Assembly: GCA_946811185.2 (NCBI GenBank)
Contig: OX328102.1
Span: 13,269,194 to 13,333,193, forward strand
Source: Hippopus hippopus
Taxonomy: Eukaryota > Mollusca > Bivalvia > Cardiida > Cardiidae
DNA: 64,000 nt
Direction of reading: 5' to 3'
Every line of letters starts with the position of its first letter. Position 1 is the first letter of the stretch. The notes under the pieces are model-generated. The model saw only the letters and a program-made list of their open reading frames with translations. It did no database searches and had not been told where the DNA came from. This document shows positions 50,626-63,319 of this stretch, in pieces. A program made the translations under genes and the position numbers.

Positions 50626-53185
50626 AGTCCCCTACCGGCGAAGCCGAAGGGGCTTTAGGTTTGCACTCCGTCCGTCCGTCTGTCCGTCTGTCTCTCCGTC
50701 CGTCTGTCTCTCAGTCTGTCCGTCAGTCCTCCGGCAAATCAGCTTTCCCGACTTTTTTTCTAAACGCGGGCAGATATTGAGATGATTTTTGGTGTGTAAG
50801 TCAACCACCATGACTTACAGATCAAGTTCGAGTTTCGTTCCAGTCCACTGACTTTTGACGAAATTACGGGCCTTGGACTTAGAAAATTTCATTGAAAAGC
50901 AGTTTTCCGGACCTTTTTTCTAAACGCTGGCAGATATTGAGCTGATTTTTGGTGTCCAAGTCAACCACCATGAGTTACAGATCAAGTTTGAGTTTCGTTC
51001 CGGTCCACTGATTTTTGACGAAATTACGGGCCTTTGACTTAGAAATTTTCTCCGAAAAAACAGTTTTCCGGACTTTTTAGCTCACACGAAGTGCTCAATG
51101 TGAGCTTTTGTGATCGTGCTGTGTTAGTCGTCCGTCGTGCGTTGTCCGTCGTCCTGCCTTGTTTACGCTCTAGAGGCCACATTGTAGTCCGATACTCATG
51201 ATAATTTGTCAGAATGTTTGTGTTGATGATATCTCGGACGGCTTAAAAAAATGGGTCATGTCGGGTCAAAAACTAAGTCACTGGCTCAAATCTTAGAAAA
51301 ACCCTGTGTACGCTCTAGAGGCCACATTTTCAGCCCAATACTCTTGAAAATTGCTCAGAATGTTTATCTTGATGATATCTCGAACCAGTTAAAAAATGGG
51401 CCATGTCGGGTCTAAAACTAGGTCACTGGGTCAAATCTTAGAAAAACCTTGTGTACGCTCTAGAGGGCACATTTTTAGTCAGATACTCCTGAAACTTGGT
51501 CGGAATGTTTATCTTAATGATATCTCGGACGAGTTCGAAAATGGGTCAGGTCCGGTCAAAAAATAGGTCACTAAGTCAAATCTTAGAAAAACTTTGTGTA
51601 CGCTCAAGAGGGCATATGTTTAGTCCGATACTAATGAAACTTGGTCAGAATTTTTATCTTGATGATATCTCGGAAGAATTCGAAAATGGTTCAGGTCCGA
51701 TCAAAAACTAGGTAACTAGGTCAAATCTTAGAAAAACCTTGTGTACGCTCTAAAGGGCACATTTCTAGTCCGATACTCATGAAAATTGGTCAAAATGTTT
51801 GTCTTGATAGTATCTCGGACGAGTTCGAAAATGGATTAGATCCGGTCAAAAACTAGGTCATTAGGTCAAATCTTAGAAAAACCTTGTGTACACGCCAGAG
51901 GCCACATATTTAGTCCAATGCTCTTGAAAGTTGGTCAGAATTGTTTGTCTTGATGATATCTCGTACGAGTTGGAAAATGGGTTAGATCAGTTCAAAAACT
52001 AGGTCACTAAGTCAATCTTAGAAAAACCTTGTGTACGCTCTAGAGGCCACATTTTTAGTCCAATACTCTTGAAAGTTAGCTAGAATGTGTGTCTTGATGA
52101 TATCTCTGACGAGTTCGAAAATGGGCCATGTCGGGTCAAAAACTAAGTCACCAGGTCTTACAAAAACCTTGTGTAAGCTCTAGAGGTTACATTTTCAGTC
52201 CAATACTCTCAAAAGTTGGTCAGAATGTTTGTTTTGATGATATCTCGAACGAGTTTGAAAATGGGCCATGTCTGGTCAAAAAACTAGGTCACTAGGTCAA
52301 ATCTTAGAAAAACCTTGTGTACACTCCAGAGGCCACATTTTCAGTCCAATGCTCTTGAAAGATGGTCAGAATGTTTGTTTTGATAATATCTTAGACTAGT
52401 ATGAATATGGGTTATGTTGGATAAAATACTAGGTCATTAGGTCAAATCTCGGAAAAACCTTTTGTACACCCTACAGGCCACATTTTCTCTCAAATACTTA
52501 TGAAAGTTTGTCAGAATGTTTGTCTGGATAATTTCTACATGTCAAGTAGGCCGCTGAGACAAATTCTCGAAAAAGCTTGTGTGCACTCTAGAGGCCATAT
52601 TTGTAAGTCCAATACTAATGAGTGTTTGTCAGAATGTTTGTCTTAATATCTCTGAAGAGATTGGAAATGGGTCATGTTTGATCAAAAGGCTCAGGTGAGC
52701 GACTTAAGGGCCATCATGGTCCTCTTGTTTTTTAAACGCTGGCAGATATTAAGCTGATTTTCGGTGTGTAAGTCAACCACCATGAGTTACAGATCAAGTT
52801 CGTTTCGTTCTAGTCCACTGATTTTTGACAAAATTACGGGCCTTGGATTTAGAAAATTTCACCGAAAAAACAGTTTTCCAGACTTTTTTTCTAAACGCTG
52901 GCAGATATTGAGCTGATTTTTGGTGTGTAAGTCAACCACCATGAATTACAGATCAAGTTCGAGTTTCGTTCCAGTCCACTGAAATTACGGGCCTTGGACT
53001 TAGAAAATTTCACTGAAAAAAACAGTTATCCCGACTTTTTTTCTAAACGCTGGCAGATATTGAGTTGTGTTTTGGTATGTGAATTTACCACCATTGCATG
53101 CACTCCCATATATGATCAATTTCGAGTTTCGTTCCAGCCCACTGATTTTTGACTAAATTACGGGCCTTGAAAATTTGCTTTTACA

Positions 53186-53216
<31 letters not shown>

Positions 53217-53217
53217 C
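50626..53217 (+). mobile_element. Tandem-core repeat element, about 160-bp units
   Basis: Starts with CCCCTACCGGCGAAGCCGAAGGGG (a hairpin), a (CCGT/CTGT)n stretch, then units with TCTAAACGC-GGCAGATATTGAG and TTACAGATCAAGTTCGAGTT. It ends with a GTGTTT-CAC-AAACAC hairpin at about 53193. Split by the 51077-52729 insertion. Lies within the BEL/Pao relic. Confidence 0.7.
51077..52729 (+). mobile_element. Nested tandem-core repeat, 145-bp units
   Basis: Begins AGCTCACACGAAGTGCTCAA with a GCTCACA...TGTGAGC hairpin and ends GGCCATCATGGTCCTCTTG. The core is about 10-11 units of about 145 bp containing CTTGTGTACGCTCTAGAGG and TGATGATATCTCGGACGAG. Inserted into the 160-bp-unit element at 50626-53217. 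Confidence 0.75.
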
Positions 53218-53434
53218 TCAGTAAAACTTCTTCAATGAACTTACACTGACAAGGAAAAATATTTATATATCTGGCTTACATTAAAGCATTGCATACAAAG
53301 ACAGACACGATGTTTATAATTCTGAAAGGGGGTCAGATACGATCTTTCTCCTCCACAGAGTTTCACAAACTATACGTGCCAGCGATATATACGGCCGGTA
53401 GGGAACTGGGTATTGCTATGCAGTATCAGAATGC

Positions 53435-54297
53435 TTATGTGATCTTCATGATATCGCTGTATTTCTGCATAGTATCAGGTTTTGTTCGTAGTCTTGAGAC
53501 AAATGATTTTAATCGTCCGGCAGCTAGCTGGCGATCATTTGGTATATCTGGAGGCTCCTTTTTCAATGGCCATGTCACACGGTAACGTTTATCTTTAAAT
53601 GTCAATGTTTCTTTGAATCGTTTTATGGCTAAGTGGTCATCGGTATTGTTCACATTATCTGAAATGCCGAGTGATTCCAGATTCCAAAAGTCTTCTAAGT
53701 CTGGTTTTCTGATGATTTCATTGTCAACATTTCTGATAGATTGTTTCTGTAAGTCATGATCAACATGCAGATGTCCTTGGAATTTTCTTCAACTTCCTGG
53801 GTTCTTCCGGTAAGAATCCAACTGAGTTTTGATGATAACAAATAGGGTCCAGGTTGAACATCTCTCTTGTGCCATGTTACTAAATCCAGGTAGTAGTCAT
53901 TTCCAGTCAACAAATCTACCCTATCCGCCTCTTTTTCTTTTGGTTTATTGTCAGCAAGAATTTGGTTCTCTGACAGATCATTGAACTTTTCTTGTCCAAA
54001 AGGCTTATTGGACGCTTCTGGATTGTTCTGGTAGTGTTAGGACAACGTTTGCAGAAAGTTTGATTTCTTCTGTACTTCTTAATCTCATGTTGAACTTTGT
54101 TGGTTAAGTTTTTATCCATTTAGTTTTATCACTTCCGAATGTGACCAATCGAATTTCCTTTTATTGACCCCTTTGTAAGTCAAGTGATTTAGCCAGTTGT
54201 TCGGAAATGTAAGTTCTTTGTGATTCCGAGTCATGTAGTATCCTTCATGTTCCTTTTTAACAAATAGGTCTTTAACAACTGTATGTGCTTTTTGCAT
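53435..54297 (-). pseudogene. BEL/Pao protease-side fragments
   Basis: MLTGNDYYLDLV and LLSSKLSWILTGR (53913-53820) and KRYRVTWPLKKEPPDIPNDR (about 53600) are the protease-to-RT linker phrases of the superfamily, now in three frames. Confidence 0.65.
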
Positions 54298-54567
54298 CTA
54301 TAAATTTTCATTTTAGGAATGAAGAATGTTTTCTTTCGTCTCTGCAAATGCCTCCACATTCGTTGCAATGAAAACAGAATTTACACTATCTTCTCAACAT
54401 GAGCACTTTCTCTGTGAAGTGTTTCTTTAACTTTTTCTAAGATTTGGCCCAAAAGTTCAAATCCGAGCTCAAGTGAATTCAAATTTTAAAAGCGTTACGG
54501 AAGGTGGAGATGAAGTAGGTTTCAACCCGAGTTCATGCCGGGCTCATCTGAAGCCACAGTCGGTACT

Positions 54568-54833
54568 TGAACCCTTTACCACACAATATAGAGTTTAAAC
54601 GACCCTGAAGGAGAAGGCTTTCAAAACATTGTGGGAAAGGAAGAAAATGCTTGTAACCATCATTTTCTCTTCTTCCCACAATGTTTTCTAACCTTTCAAT
54701 GACAGTTTTTTTTTGTTTTTTTTTTTGTTTTTTTGTTTTTTTTTTTGCTTTTTGCATCCAATCCATTATTTATTCGTCCGCAAATGCATTCAATTTGGAC
54801 TAGTCTAAAAATTTGTCGTTTGATAAAAAGTTG
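54568..54833. mobile_element. Palindromic TTAA-type MITE
   Basis: ACCCTTTACCACACAAT start, AAACATTGTGGGAAAGG arm and its inversion, T/G-rich insertion at 54707-54750, GTCGTTTGATAAAAAG end. Confidence 0.6.
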
Positions 54834-55079
54834 AATTACTTTTGGTCACTTGCATATTAAAGCCGAGCCCAAAGTAATTTAAAACATTAATTCCGACTTC
54901 ATGGTCCATATCCATCGACGTTTCTTAAGAGTATTCTTAGTCTTATTCTCCTGTCTAAATTTAAAAGTAACCAAATGCTTTAACCAATCAAAAGCTGTGT
55001 TGCTCCCAGATTTAGAAAATTCTGGAGAAGAAGACTAAGAACCTAACGAATGGTGGTTGAATACGGACCCGGATGAGCT

Positions 55080-56180
55080 CGGCTTGAACGCAAGGTGACA
55101 CAGCTTTATGTCCACCTGCCGAAAAGGATATGGGGTAAGTTCCTTTGAGCCATAGTTTGATATGAGATTAGCTGTTTTCATCTTTATGAAATGTGGTTAT
55201 GTCCCAAATTTGCCGTTTTTGTTAAATTAAAATGGAGGCCGTAGAGTACAGTGTATTTTCAGTATATATGGAGAAAGAAATTTGTTCTATTCGGTTGAGG
55301 AGAAAAAATATCCACCCACCCACCAAAACATAGTCATTATCTTCTCCAAATGCGAAGATAATGTCCGTGAATACACGCAGGTCTTGTCAATTGCAGGAAT
55401 AGTAAAGTTCTCGAACAAAAAGCTGAGTGGTAGAAACCTTACTTTACACTGAATATTCAACTTATCTGAGAATAACTGTTAAGCATCAAAATAAATCACT
55501 CTCCCTGATATCTGAACATTTTCTATCCAAAAAACTGGAATACCTAACACCAATTATGTTGGGGAGGGGGGGGGTCGTAGTTTTAACATCAAGGGAGGTA
55601 AATAGTAACAAACTTTAGATCTCTTATGAAAGAAGTTATTTTCCTTGTGCACTACATAAATTTTAGTCGCTCTATAGGCGTGATCCCAGGGCTATAATTT
55701 CACGAATTTTGGTAGATGTCTATTAGATGAAGCTACATGCCAAAATGGATAGTCCTAGGCGTTATGATTTCAAACAAGAAGATTTTTGAAGATTTTCAAT
55801 ATTTTTCAGTTTTGTTGCCATGGCAACTAGAGTTTTTAATAGAATCAAATTATTTGAAAAATTTTGAAGAGAACGTGGCAGGATCATCTTTATGAAGTTT
55901 CATCAAAATTAGATGGGTAGTAAAAGTTAATGCACGCCTGAACAGACGGACTGACGGACACATGGCCAACACTGACTTGACTCTTAACCAGATGGCAATA
56001 TTCAAAGATACATCTAAACTCGTTTTCAGCCTATTCTTAGCCAATTTCATCTTTATTCTATCAAACTATAATCATTTTTGTATTGTCATGCTATATGTTG
56101 CCTCTGACGGTTGCATGGACTACGACTGATAGAAAATATATTTCATTTTCTGGAGGCCTCCAATGAAATCACTGTTGTCT
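55080..56180. other. Intergenic
   Basis: A G-tract lies at about 55562-55573; no gene or clear repeat. Confidence 0.35.
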
Positions 56181-56190
56181 TTTTTTTGGT

Positions 56191-56419
56191 TTAACTCATT
56201 ACCAAACGACAATATTTTAGGCTTGTCCAAATCGAAAGCATTTGCAGACGACAAAATAAAAGTGACTGAAAATTTGAAATTTGTTTTGTGAAGTGTAGAA
56301 AACATTGTGGGAAAAGGAGAAAATGCTGGTTACCAGCATTTTCTCCTTTTCCCACAATGTTTTCTAAAGGCTTCTTTCTCAGGGTCATCAAAAGTAGGGA
56401 TTGTGTGGTAATGGGTTAA
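56191..56419. mobile_element. Palindromic TTAA-type MITE, well preserved
   Basis: 229 bp between TTAA and TTAA. TIRs TTAACTCATTACCA / TGGTAATGGGTTAA; centre is a perfect palindrome around GCTGGTTACCAGC with GGGAAAAGGAGAAAAT arms. Confidence 0.8.
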
Positions 56420-57491
56420 AATCAAAGACAAATCCCTTGAGTTTCTTTATCCCTTATACCATATATATTAGTAATTTATCTGTTTACACCACTGACTAAA
56501 TTCTGAGTCATTATACACACTATCAAGATTTAACAGTGTATTTTTCTCTCTGGCTGTAAGGATGTATCTTCAAGATTTGCCCAAATTGAGTTTATTTGCA
56601 GACAAAATCAAATGCCACTAAAATGACAGGATTTAACTTTGAAAGGGTAAAAAGCTCTGTGCTGGTAACCAATATTTTCTTCTTTACTCATATAAGCCTT
56701 CTTCCTCAGATTCATGAAAAACACAGGCTGGTTTGGTAATGGATAAAGAGAAAAGAAACAACTCTGTCAAGTATTAAAGTCTTCTTTATGTCCATAATTT
56801 ATACATTACGTATTAAAAATATAAAATGTTGCGTGCCTATCTCTATTGCTAAAAACAAGCATTTTCATGTAATTAAAACAAGGTCACAGGTTACTAAGTG
56901 TGACTTTACCCTTCAACAAATGGCAAAATTTTAGACTGGTCTAAACTGAAAAAATATGCAGACAACAAATTAGACATGGCTCAAATGGCCAGACATGTCT
57001 GTGATAGGATAAAAACGATTGTGGAAAAGGACAAAATGCTAGTTACTAGCATTTTCTCCTATTTACACTATTTTTTAAATGCCAGTTTATCCTATAAAGT
57101 CAGGAATGTTTGGTGAAGAGCTAGTGTGATTTTCCAGACAGTGTAGATTAAGTTCAGAATGATCACTCTGATCTTTGATCTACACTGTCTCATACAGTGA
57201 CTTTATTTCATGCAAAATCCACTTCAAATTGCAACATTTGGTTTTAAACTACTGGCAGGAAATGTCATATCAAATCTTTACTATACGACAAAATTTTAGA
57301 CTTGTCCAAATTGAAAGCATTTGCAGACAAAAATTACATAAGGCTCAACGGATAATTTTTGTCTTTAAAATGGTAGAAAACATTGTGGAAAAAGGAGAAA
57401 ATGCTGGTTACCACCATTTTCTCCTTTTCCCATAAAGCTTTCAAAAGCCTTCTTCCTGTGGTGAAAGGTAAAAAAAGAGTCTGCACTTACT

Positions 57492-57721
57492 TTAACTCTT
57501 TACCAAACAAGAAAACTTTGGAATAGACCAAATGGAAAGCATTTGCAGATGACAAAATTAAAGTAGCCCAAATAATGATTTTTGTATTTAATAGGGCAGA
57601 AAAAATTGTGGGAAAAGGAGAAAATGCTGGTTACCAGCATTTTTCTCCTTTTCCCAAAATGTTTTAAAAAGCCCTCTTCTTTAGGGTTGTTAAAAGTCTG
57701 GATTGTGTGGTAAAGAGTTAA
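57492..57721. mobile_element. Palindromic TTAA-type MITE, well preserved
   Basis: 230 bp between TTAA and TTAA, TIRs TTAACTCTTTACCA / TGGTAAAGAGTTAA; same palindromic centre. Two degraded relatives precede it at about 56905-57125 and 57263-57470. Confidence 0.8.
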
Positions 57722-58948
57722 GCTATAATACCGGTACTTATCATTCAAATTAAAAAACAATGCATGTACAACAAATGTAATCCTCCGCAAGATGAAACAT
57801 GTACCTATATACACAAAGTTATGGCCTATCACAATGTATTTAAATGTATGTGGATTAACAACAGGATTTACACAAAAAAGACACACACTAACATACAGCA
57901 AAATCTTCAAAATTTTAACATGTTTTTTGAAACAAGTGAAACAGCAATTTTGTTTGCTCCTGCACTCAAAAAGAACTGCTACCCCATTACTTTCCAAAGC
58001 AAAAAAACATTTTTTCAACCTATAACAACTACTGACCCAATAGATATGTGCATTCCTCATTTGAGCACATATTAAACTTGAAAATTGTTCCATAATAACT
58101 CTATCAAACAATCCCATCTTTAACCACCCTGCTGAAAACAAACTTTGAAAAATGAATTGTTGATACTGGTAGCCAGCCTTTTCTCCTTTCCCCTAATTTC
58201 TTTTCTACCCTTTCAAAGGCTTATTCCATCATTCAATTTGGCAGAGGCTAAAATTTCGTCGTCTGGCACAGAATGACAGATACATGTACATGTACATAAT
58301 TATATGCCAGCCAAAGGGACCATCTTAGGCGTCCTTATTCCTTTACAACAGAGGCCTGACTTATAATGACCCTAAAGATGAAGGCTTTTGGAAATATTGT
58401 GCGAAAATGAAGAAATGCTAGTAAGCACTGTAGGAAAAGGAAAAAATGCTGGACAATGCTGCATACCAGCATTTTCTCCTTGTCTCACAATATTTTCCAA
58501 AGCATTAACTTCCAGGGTCATTCAGCCTTAGTGTGTTGTTAAAGGGTGAAATTTGGATCACAAAGTAGTGAATGTGAGTCAACAATTTTAAACACAAACA
58601 ATCAATCAATCAATCCTTTTCAGACACATTCTTATTCATACTAGAACCAAACAAATATAACAAAAACAAACAAAATAACTATAATGACCCTATGACAACT
58701 TTATATAAAGAAACATTGCGGAAGAATTTATCACCGATAATTGTGAAAACAAGAGCTTGTTTCCATGGTTTTGATGCATAAAAATGTTGCAACAAAAAAG
58801 AAATTGCTTAACTTAACGATTTCTTGTTGTGCCACAATATTTTGTAAGTGATCTGCAAGTGAAAAGCAGTCATCTGTAATTGTGACAACATGGTAAATAC
58901 AAAATCTACTGAGAAAACTCTCTGCATATTTTGAAGACTGGGATCTAC

Positions 58949-59169
58949 TTAACTTTTTACCAAATGACAAAGTTTTAGACTGGAGCAAATTGAAAGCAGT
59001 TGCAGACAACAAATTATCTGTACCTCAAGTGATGATTTCTGTCTTGGATGGGGAAGAAAATATTGTAGGAAAAGGAGAAAAAGGGGGTAACCAGCATTTC
59101 GCCTTTTCCTACAATATTTTCAGAAGCCTTCCTCCTCAGGATCATTAAACTTGTGTGGTAAGAATTTAA
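58949..59169. mobile_element. Palindromic TTAA-type MITE
   Basis: TTAACTTTTTACCAAATGAC to TGTGTGGTAAGAATTTAA; central arms GGAAAAGGAGAAA and inverted CGCCTTTTCC. Another degraded copy at about 58370-58550. Confidence 0.7.
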
Positions 59170-59716
59170 CTTTCCATTACTAATGAAGAGTTGAATATTT
59201 GTTGCAGAAGGCATAGATCAACTTAAAATCTAACCAGTCCAAAAAATGCCAACTAAAAACTTTAAGACATTGAAAAAAGTAGAATTTTATTTGTGTTGGT
59301 ACTGAAATGGTTAAACCATCATTACCTAAAAATGACTCTACAACCTTGCTGTTTACTGCTTTAGGAAACCGTTGTGGAAAAAGGAGCTATTGCTTGATAA
59401 CTACGGAGACTTTAACACACATAATTTCTTTATTTGGCAAAACATTTTTTTCAAAAAAGGTTGGCTAATGAATGAAATAAGTTCTCTGCATTTGATAATG
59501 GTTGAACCTGCAAGAGTGCTACATATAGGTACAACGTATTATATGCTTGAAGATTGTGTAGATCAATATCAGACTGCAAAATGTGCAATCTGATCTTTGA
59601 TCTACACAGTCTTTTTCAAAATGCTAGCCCCTTTCTGACCTAACAGCCCTGAAATTTCAATATATAGACTGATGTAACAAAAAAGTCCATTATAATTCAT
59701 TTAGCACTCACAGGGG

Positions 59717-59944
59717 TTAACTCTTTACCAAGCAATCCATGGTTTTCATGACTCTGAGAAAGAAGCCTTTTGAAAACATAGTGGGAAAAGGAGAAAATGC
59801 TGGTAACCAGCATTTTCTCCTTTTCCCACAATGTTTTCCATCCTTCCAAAAACAAATTTCCATTTTTGAGTCACTTTCATTTTGTCGTCTGCAAATCTTT
59901 TCAATTCGGACCAATCTAAAATTCTGTCGTTTGGTAAAGAGTTA
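59717..59944. mobile_element. Palindromic TTAA-type MITE
   Basis: TTAACTCTTTACCAAGC to GTTTGGTAAAGAGTTAC, one TTAA end mutated to TTAC; perfect central palindrome. Confidence 0.78.
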
Positions 59945-60317
59945 CACCCCTTCTCAAGCAACAAATCTTAGACTCTTCCAAACTGAAGGCATCTGCAGAC
60001 AACAAATCTGAAAGTGGTACAAATGAACTGAAGTTCTTTGACTCTACTTTTCCCATAATGATTTCTAAAGACCTCTAATTCTTTGACAGGTTAGAAAACA
60101 TGTGGGAAAAAGTAGAAAGTGCTGGTTACCAGCATTTTCTACTTTCCCAATAATGTATTCAAAAGGCCTCTACCTAAAACTTGTTAAAACTCGGATTTTT
60201 TGGTGAAAGTTGAAGATGACATATGAGTAAGCTTTTACAGCTGTTTTAAAACTACTATGGAATCTGTAGACATATATTTTAAAAGCATAAAAGCATCAAC
60301 ATAAAACATATACATGT

Positions 60318-60543
60318 ATAAACCCTTTACCATACAGTCCCGAATTTTGACAACCCAAAAGAAGCATTTCAAAACATTGCAGGAAAAGGAGAAAATGCTG
60401 GTTACCAGCATTTTCTCCTTTTCCTGCAATGTTTTCTTACCTTTCAGAGGCAAATCCAATGATTTGATCCATATGTAATTTGTCATTTGAAAATGCACCC
60501 AAATTGGGCAAGTCTAAAATTCTGCTGGGTGGTAAAGGATTAA
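60318..60543. mobile_element. Palindromic TTAA-type MITE
   Basis: ATAAACCCTTTACCATAC to GGTGGTAAAGGATTAA; central arms here have GCAGGAAAAGGAG and the matching CTCCTTTTCCTGC, a compensated variant of the usual GTGGG/CCCAC. Confidence 0.75.
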
Positions 60544-61824
60544 AAATTGGGTTTAACCCTTACAGTGCCAGGCTGAACACAATTTTAGATGCTTTTGCAG
60601 ACAGTTTACATCCAGATCAGATTGCAAAGAATTTACAGTCTGATCCTGAATACATACTTTCTACAACACTGAGAGATGTACTGTAAAAACAAACGCATGA
60701 AACTGCAACACCTTGGTTCCCTTACTTTTACTAAAAAATGTCAATTTATCTGTTTACCACATGATAAAAATGGAACTTGTCCACATTAAAAAATGTGCAG
60801 CTCACAAATCAGATGTGATTTAAAAGATTCAGTATGTCATAGTAAAACAATGTCAATGTAAAACTTACAAAACATTGCAAGAGAAGGAGGAAATGCTAGT
60901 CAACAGCACATTTTCCTTTGCCCACAATGTTTTCAAAAGGCTTCGTCCTCATGGTCATTAAAACAAATCATTTTCAGTAAAAGGTTGATCTATTAGGCAC
61001 TGTAAGAAATAAAAGAGTATTGCACACAAATCCTGTTACAATCAAAAAACCCTATTCTTCGCTTTAAAACTATCACTAAAGTAAACTAGTTTTTTCCATC
61101 AGCAAAGTGTGCTAAAAGAACTGTCAATAGTATCGCGTAAATAGTTTTATTTGTCCTGTAACATGTTGAACATAAAGCTTTAAAAAGAAGCAAAAAATAC
61201 TAAGAACTGTGATAAAATGTTTTATCTTTATATGTCTTATGCACTTTTTGCTCCAACAATATATAAAGAAAGAGTTTTACCTTTTCCCCACACCTGTATA
61301 TGAAAACACTGTGACAAATGAAAAATTGAATGATAAGAACAATATCTTTATTTATCCCAGTACTTTCTTTACATTCTCTTTATCAAAAGTTTGTGCTTTT
61401 TTCCTTACATCTTTATAGAGCTGAATAAACCTAATGGACATTTCCAGTCTAGAAACAGAACCTAAAGGATTGCAATTTCAAAGGTGCTTTTGCACAGAAT
61501 GCCCAAGCAAGGCAAATCAAAGATCAGACTGCGTGTTTTATGCAGTATGATCTTGATCTTCATTGGCTGCATAGGAAATTATAGTTGTGAAAGGTGCTAT
61601 CAGGGTTAAAATTTCATCCTAAATAATCACTCTTCTTTCCTTTGACAACAAGCATTAAAAATAAAAAATAAAAACGCCCATCACTTTCTCTTTTTCCCTT
61701 GTTGTTTGATACCTTTTCCAAGACAAAAACTGTCGACTGAGCAACACTAAGCTTGTTGCCCACAAAGTCTAAAGTTTGGTCTTTTCTTTAAGGGTTAGCA
61801 CAGACAGAATGTGAGAACACCTGA

Positions 61825-62090
61825 AATTTTCCTCCAAAGTCAGGTGAGGACATTTGGAAATGTTCCTCCCAAGTCAGGTGAGGACACTTGGAAATGTTCC
61901 TACCAAGACAGGTGAGGACACTTGGAAATGTTCCTACCAAGACAGGTGAGGACACTGGGAATGTTCCTCACAAAGACGGTCAGGAAACTAGGAAATATTC
62001 CTCACAAAGAAGGTGAGGAAACTTAAAAGTGTTCCTCACACAGACAGTGAGGAAACTTGGAAGTGTTCCTCACTAGGAATGTAACAGCCA
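61825..62090. repeat. 34-bp minisatellite
   Basis: About seven units of GGTGAGGACACTTGGAAATG plus TTCCTACCAAGACA, more diverged towards the right. Lies just 3' of the MITF-like coding exon on the minus strand, so probably in its 3' UTR. Confidence 0.8.
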
Positions 62091-62114
62091 TTACATGAAT
62101 TTTGATATCAACCA

Positions 62115-62408
62115 CTAATGGTGCAACCCAAAGTCCATTTGGTCATCTTCCATATATGGACTGACTGGTTGAGATGACAACATAGGGTCTGATGACAAGT
62201 CTGGCGTGTCATCCATGTATTCATCCAGGTTCAGTGTCGTTGAAAATGGAGGTTTTATCTGTACACAGGCATTCTGATCCACGGTTTCTTTTTTTACAGG
62301 TTGTATAGTTAAGTTATGCAACGCATCTGGTTGCATGGTTGTGAGAGGGTTAATATCTTCTTGAAGACCTGTTTGTATACCTTGGGACTGGATGAATAAC
62401 TGTAGTTG
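62115..62408 (-). CDS. Last coding exon of an MITF/TFEB-family-like transcription factor
   Basis: 97 codons plus stop after a 3' splice site (ACTTTCTATAG, exon from 62408); the preceding exons lie beyond the window's readable features. The C-terminus has MDDTPDLSSDPMLSSQPVSP, which matches in order the conserved C-terminal block of MiT/TFE factors (MDDT, then DPLLSS, then VSP). It also has an upstream VKKE motif like their SUMO site and an acidic end MEDDQMDF. The bHLH-zipper is not in view. Family assignment rests on this one motif block. The Ser-rich terminus of vertebrate MITF is replaced by a Met/Asp-rich tail. Confidence 0.6.
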   Translation of the reverse strand, partial: QLQLFIQSQGIQTGLQEDINPLTTMQPDALHNLTIQPVKKETVDQNACVQIKPPFSTTLNLDEYMDDTPDLSSDPMLSSQPVSPYMEDDQMDFGLHH

Positions 62409-62462
62409 CTATAGAAAGTACAGAAACAATAAAATAACCCAATGTACATTTGCAAGTTTTGT

Positions 62463-62645
62463 TTAACTCTTTACAACGCAACAAAAATTCAGACTTTGTC
62501 CAAATCTAAAGCATTTGCATACAACAAATCCAGTGTAGTCCAAAAATTACCTCTGGTAAACAGCATTTTTTCTTTTTCTCCGAATGTTTTCAAAAGCCTG
62601 TTTCTTTAGGGTTATTAAAGTTGGGATCATGTGATAAAGGGTTAA
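62463..62645. mobile_element. Palindromic TTAA-type MITE, internally deleted
   Basis: TTAACTCTTTACAACGC to GTGATAAAGGGTTAA; the left half of the central palindrome is missing. Sits in the intron upstream of the MITF-like exon. Confidence 0.65.
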
Positions 62646-63319
62646 GTTAAGAGGTTTAAATACCCTGGAGCGAGAGAGACCTTTTGATAACTTGGAGGGC
62701 AAAGATGAAAATACCGGTAACCTATATTTTCTCCTTTTTCCACAATTACCCTTTTTTAATCATTTGCTGTCAGCTATATTTAATTCATCGTCTGAAAATG
62801 CTTTCAGTTTAGACAAGCCTAAAGTTTGTTGTCTGGAAACAATTATACTCATACTGAGCCATTGAGCCAATAGCATATATATGGGTCCATAAAATCCATA
62901 AAGTCTAGCTACAGACTGAATTATGAGGTATACTGGACCTTGGGCATGCAGAAAACTGACCAATAGCAAAAAGTTTTGGCCCAGGTCAGCCTGCACATAA
63001 TACGCAGGCTGACCTGGCTAGAGGCTTTTTGCAGATGCATTAAGCCTTCTTTTCACAGAGCATGAATCAAATGTTCATGTATATTAAACTACAATTTGTG
63101 TTGATTATCTAAAGCTTACAATATTTTCTGAGGTTGTCTGCTGTGAATGGTGGTTACCTTTGTTTTCTACTTTTCCATAATGTTTTCTACCTTTCCAGAA
63201 CCACATCTCATGATTTCAGCTACATTAAAGGAAATTTTCCTCTGCAAATTTTTCATAAAAAACAAGCTTAAAATTTTGTCATCTGGTAAAGTTAGCCACT
63301 CTATATCCTATTCAGTTGA

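Larger units (their letters stand above)
47330..54530 (-). mobile_element. BEL/Pao retrotransposon relic, interrupted
   Basis: Minus-strand order: gag/protease-side pieces (54300-53435), RT (50580-50025), RT/RNase H connection (49906-49498), pre-integrase (49250-48864), integrase (48600-48075), integrase C-terminus (48074-47600). Many frameshifts and stops. No LTRs recognised. A nested repeat occupies 50626-53217. Confidence 0.78.

Noticed and set aside
51077..52729. Canonical Helitron
   Set aside because: There is a terminal hairpin followed by CTAA on one side, but the other end does not start with TC and the insertion site is not a clear A/T junction.
50640..53220. CRISPR-like array
   Set aside because: Repeats are long, diverged and contiguous without unique spacers, in a eukaryotic genome.
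57500..58141. 213-aa minus-strand ORF
   Set aside because: Its C-terminal third is a translation of the palindromic MITE (57492-57721); the rest is low-complexity and hydrophobic with no motif.
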